In this document: positions 8,030-10,680 of the stretch, one piece after another
Layout: each line of letters starts with the position of its first letter
Numbering within the stretch: position 1 is the first letter of the stretch
Source of the DNA: Larix sibirica
Taxonomy: Eukaryota > Streptophyta > Pinopsida > Pinales > Pinaceae
DNA length: 10,680 bases
NCBI GenBank assembly: GCA_004151065.3
Contig: NWUY0300024746.1
Coordinates: 8,739-19,418, forward strand
Direction of reading: 5' to 3'
The notes under the pieces: generated by a model
Databases searched by the model: none
Seen by the model: only the letters and a program-made list of their open reading frames with translations
What the model was told of the DNA's origin: nothing
Translations under genes and position numbers: made by a program

Positions 8030-8778
8030 TTGATGAAGTCCTCCTCACCAAGCCACCTAGGGTTGAATTTAAAAGGGTTTGGTGGTGTTTTACCTTTTGA
8101 AGCTAGTTCAAGAAGGATAAAAAAGTGGTTTAATTCTCCAATAGAAATTACCCACTACCTCAATTTGAGAGAATTTGATATCACAATATCAGGTATTAAA
8201 TTTTTTTCCAATCTTTTATCTATTCTATCATATCCCAATATTTTTCTCCTCAATGTTGACTTAATCTTTATAGGTTCTATATCACATAACCCAAAATCAT
8301 CCAATTTCCTCGAAAAATACCCGAAGAGAGGATCAACATGGGCAGCTAGTACCCATATTTAACATGAGTTTCCTAGCATAATGTTCAAATCTCCACCTAT
8401 AATGGAATTGTCTTCAAATATCCAAGACTTGTTAGATAATTTGTCCTATAACGTAGGCTTGTTATTTTGTATGACCCATATACATTAACAACCTTGATCT
8501 CCATTCCTAGCTCCTAAGCAGATAATGCCATCCATAATCTTGATTCAAAATACATGCAATAGGGATAATCTAATCTACATGTCCAACTAGTAATGAGCCT
8601 TCTAGCAACTATGAATTTAAACTCCCAACCCCTAAGTAATTTTTAAATCGCTAACACTTTTATCCTTGTTTGACATTGTCTCTTGTAGGATGACGATGTC
8701 AAGTTTGTTCACATCAATAACCCTTTTCAAAGCTAGTTTCTTAGAGGGATCGACTAAACCCTAACATTTAAAGGTCAG
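8030..8778 (-). other. AP-type endonuclease domain of ORF2 (relic)
   Basis: Motifs appear in order: KKLALKRVIDVNKLDIVILQ then ETM (catalytic Glu in LQET, about 8689-8678), VVNVYG (about 8500-8480), IIGGDLNIMLG matching the GGDFN motif (about 8400-8370), DIEPIKI and YDRIDKRLEKNLI (about 8285-8200), and GELNHFFI where the family has SDH (about 8130). The Asn of the first block reads Lys and Ser-Asp of SDH reads Leu-Asn, so catalysis would be lost even apart from the stops. NPFKFNPRWLGEEDFIKLI closes the domain. Confidence 0.85.
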
Positions 8779-9229
8779 ATAAATTATAGTGAGCCCTTAA
8801 CAAGGGCATTGTCCACTTTAAGGAACCTTTCCATCGCTAGTTTTCACCAGACTTAACCTCATTCAAAGATTTTCTTCTAGCCAAATAAAAGGACTTTATG
8901 CCTCTACCTGAAGCCCTAGTTCCCCTTCCATAAATCAATTATAATCCCCCTTTGGTTCCCTACTTTAAGTCACCCCTTCCAATTTTCCTAGGTTCAAAAT
9001 TGTACTTTCTAAGGCATTATGACCCCTCCATTAGTAAGCAAAGTCCCCTTACTACTTTCTCCATTACAATGGACATTTAACACAAAGTTTGAGTTCATTT
9101 GTACTAGCCTCAATTCCAAAAGTGAATGGATCTTCTAAATGAACACAAGAACCATTCAAATAACTAGATAATTGATTTAGAATGTCCTATTTTTCCCAAC
9201 ACAGGAAATCTCCACTTGTACAGAGGACT

Positions 9230-10178
9230 ACAACCTAAATAAAATATTGTTGCCCATAGTAGGAAGTGCTTAAGAGAGTTTATGAGTTGTTGGATTCTTA
9301 CCTTTCTCTGTTGACAATGGAACTTTGAGTTGTTGTTAAATCCACAACAACATTTAGGGACAAAAATGAAGCATCCTCCTCTCTCAACCATACAACTTAT
9401 GGTCCCTTTGCTAATGTTGATCATATGTCTTCCTCTCTTATGGACTTATTCGCCTGAGAGTTTAGTGGGTGAACCATCTCCTCGTTACTAGAGACCCCAA
9501 TTCTAGTCTCCTTTCCCTTTATATCATTACCTTTTTGCACCCCATCCTCCACAATTTTTTGAACCCACCATTTGTTCCAAAAAGGGAGCTTATAGTCAAT
9601 CATAAGATGACCATATACATGGCATCAAGAGCACTTGGAAGGCACTCCAAAATAGTCAAGCACCTACTCCACCATTTGATTTACTGCCTTCACTAAAAGG
9701 GAGTTAACCAGACCATCCACGAGGTCACCGACAACCAATATCTGAGTGATTGCAAGTTATCCCATCTTTTGGTATGACAAAGCAAGTTCATAAAATTTCC
9801 ATATAGCACCACCAATAACGTTGAACACATCAGGAGACTATATGTCTAGAATAAGTCACAGTAACTTTACCCAAACTAGGGTGATGACCATCTTTTCCAT
9901 ATATGCATCAAAGCAGGGATCCACTTCCAACATTTCCAACATTTTCCTATCACAATCACTAAACCTATCATCGAGTGGAAGATAAACACCATCAACCCAC
10001 AGACTAAAAGGTAGAAAGATGATGAGTATCTTAGGAAAGGCTGCCAATTCCCTTTGATCCACTCCTCAAGGGTTTACTCCCTATCCGTCTTCCATGGAAA
10101 CATTCAACTACCACCTGCTCCACCATATTCATTGCATCATTTAGTTTAACCTCCACCCCTAATACTAGGTTAATTGGC
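9230..10178 (-). pseudogene. LINE ORF1 relic of copy A: DUF4283-like domain and eroded CCHC knuckle
   Basis: This is the RNA-binding protein gene lying 5' of ORF2 in copy A. It begins recognisably with KLNDAMNMVEQVVVE and FHGRRIG (about 10155-10090). After a frameshift near 10075 it continues EEWIKGNWQPFLRYSSSFYL, LMVFIFHSMIG and a WKW block (to about 9900), the DUF4283 core. Further shifts lead to SPDVFNVIGGA (about 9840-9805), a block with VDGLVNSLL, and the knuckle at 9592-9633. A polar tail (LPFWNKWWVQKIVEDG, then SSNEEMVHP) runs to a stop at about 9421. The stretch from there to ORF2 near 8778 is a low-quality linker or ORF2 leader. Its DUF4283 core differs clearly from copies B and C. 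Confidence 0.75.
9592..9633 (-). other. Degenerate CCHC knuckle of ORF1 copy A
   Basis: The segment reads CS*CHVYGHLMIDY, in register with C-x2-C-x4-H-x4-C: two Cys and the His remain, the last Cys is Tyr (TGT or TGC to TAT), and TGA interrupts the second position after the first Cys. Its spacing after the DUF4283 core confirms the ORF1 identity of this region. Confidence 0.75.
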
Positions 10179-10179
10179 T

Positions 10180-10680
10180 ATGGTATTTTCTTAACACACA
10201 TGAAACACTTCTTTAAACTACTACCTACCAAAGGCACCTCCTCCTTTCTCCACTAACTATTGAAACCTCTTCAAATTGAGATTCTTACCAACCTTTACAC
10301 TAGCTTATTTGAAAAACTCTTTAAGGGCCTCTAGGATTAATAAACCCACAATCTAGACATGGACCTATCACTCTTAATCCCCTTGGGTGACCCTCTCGGA
10401 CAATTGAAATGATACCTAGATCAAATCCCAAGGGAAAATGTTTACAATACTCATCACTTGAAATGTGATCATGCGACCTCTTGCTATCCAAATTGCTTGA
10501 TAAAAATGTCACCCCCTACCGTCATAAACTCCTCTATTGCTAGTGCACAAAAGATGTCGATCAATTCCATCAGGTACCCTCAAGTGTGGTAGTAGATTTA
10601 AAGAGACGTGGAACCCAGTGTAGGAAATTCAAATGATTGACACCCATCAAAATTGCCGGTTTTAATTAAATTCTGGAACG
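10180..10680 (-). other. Probable 5' region of LINE copy A, nothing coding recognised
   Basis: No motif could be recognised on either strand. A 63-codon minus-strand frame at 10321-10512 has no family resemblance. By position this should be the N-terminal leader of ORF1 or the 5' UTR of the LINE, but the element's 5' end and its target duplication cannot be located. Confidence 0.35.

Larger units (their letters stand above)
4860..8778 (-). pseudogene. LINE ORF2 relic: endonuclease, reverse transcriptase, zf-RVT, RNase H
   Basis: This is the enzyme polyprotein of a plant L1-type LINE. It would nick chromosomal DNA and prime reverse transcription of the element RNA at the nick. At about 3.9 kb (about 1,300 codons) it has the usual full length. 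The first recognisable motif is LTFKC*GL at 8778, an eroded form of the TFNCRGL-type start. Frames must be patched many times to read through, with TAG and TGA codons often standing where Trp or Arg is conserved. Key residues that survive include the endonuclease LQET glutamate, RT motif A aspartates and the FVDD pair, a zf-RVT CPLC, and the first RNase H aspartate. The RNase H domain marks the plant LINE branch that carries one. It cannot make a working enzyme. Confidence 0.88.
4745..10680 (-). mobile_element. Near full-length L1-type LINE (copy A), decayed
   Basis: Read leftward, the element has a 5' region (beyond 10180), ORF1, ORF2 with endonuclease, RT, zf-RVT and RNase H in the standard plant L1 order, and a short 3' tail. 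Spacing between domains is normal, so large deletions are unlikely, but every domain has stops or shifts. The longest surviving open piece in ORF2 is about 100 codons. The 5' limit is not visible and may lie outside the window; the 3' limit near 4745 is estimated from the end of recognisable sequence and the AATAAA. Confidence 0.82.

Noticed and set aside
8021-8362. 113-codon plus-strand frame, one of the longest in the window
   Set aside because: It is antisense to the endonuclease domain, where GGDLN, DIEP and the SDH-like motif are read on the minus strand in order.
1-10680. A new defence, biosynthetic or other multi-gene system
   Set aside because: Nearly every stretch with protein-like signal belongs to known retrotransposon families. 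There are no intact adjacent genes, no CRISPR-like spaced repeats and no operon structure.
1-10680. tRNA or rRNA genes
   Set aside because: The tRNA-like words at 152-164 and 3588-3599 are primer-binding sites next to LTR ends. No cloverleaf, A/B box pair or rRNA segment was recognised by eye.

Overview
The window looks like intergenic plant nuclear DNA made almost entirely of old, nested retrotransposons. I find no intact host gene, no RNA gene, no CRISPR array and no bacterial-style operon. The basis is the protein families, read as broken frames on the minus strand: plant L1-type (non-LTR, LINE) ORF1 proteins with a DUF4283-like domain and a CCHC knuckle, and an endonuclease/reverse transcriptase/zf-RVT/RNase H polyprotein. 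Copia-type LTR pieces carry primer-binding sites resembling the 3' end of initiator methionine tRNA. The style of the ORF1 proteins and the density of decayed elements would suit a large plant genome such as a conifer, but that is a guess.

Layout, left to right. Positions 1-1754 appear to be a plus-strand, non-autonomous Copia-like element: the end of a 5' LTR (1-149), a primer-binding site (152-164), a non-coding interior, and a region ending at 1754 in the same terminal sequence as the 5' LTR. It abuts the 3' end of a minus-strand LINE ORF1 (copy C, 1755-2992), which has a well-preserved zinc knuckle and two or more frameshifts. Positions 3030-4715 hold a second, different minus-strand ORF1 (copy B). 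B is split by a 481-bp Copia LTR (3583-4063, minus strand) flanked by a 5-bp target duplication; removing the LTR and one duplication copy restores one continuous reading frame across the junction.

From about 4745 to beyond 10180 lies a nearly full-length minus-strand LINE (copy A). In its own 5'-to-3' direction it has ORF1 (10178-9230), then ORF2 with AP-endonuclease (8778-8030), reverse transcriptase (7316-6400), a C-terminal region with a zf-RVT zinc finger (6400-5340) and RNase H (5270-4860), and a short 3' tail with an AATAAA signal. Stops and frameshifts are spread through it, so it cannot move on its own, although its RT FVDD motif and several other key residues survive.

In an intact LINE, ORF1 would bind the RNA while ORF2 nicks the target and copies the RNA into DNA. 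Here the parts are relics. The window is best read as a record of successive insertions, not as a new functional system. The most informative items are the LTR insertion with its duplication, the primer-binding-site stub inside that insertion, and three different ORF1 lineages in a row with only one ORF2.
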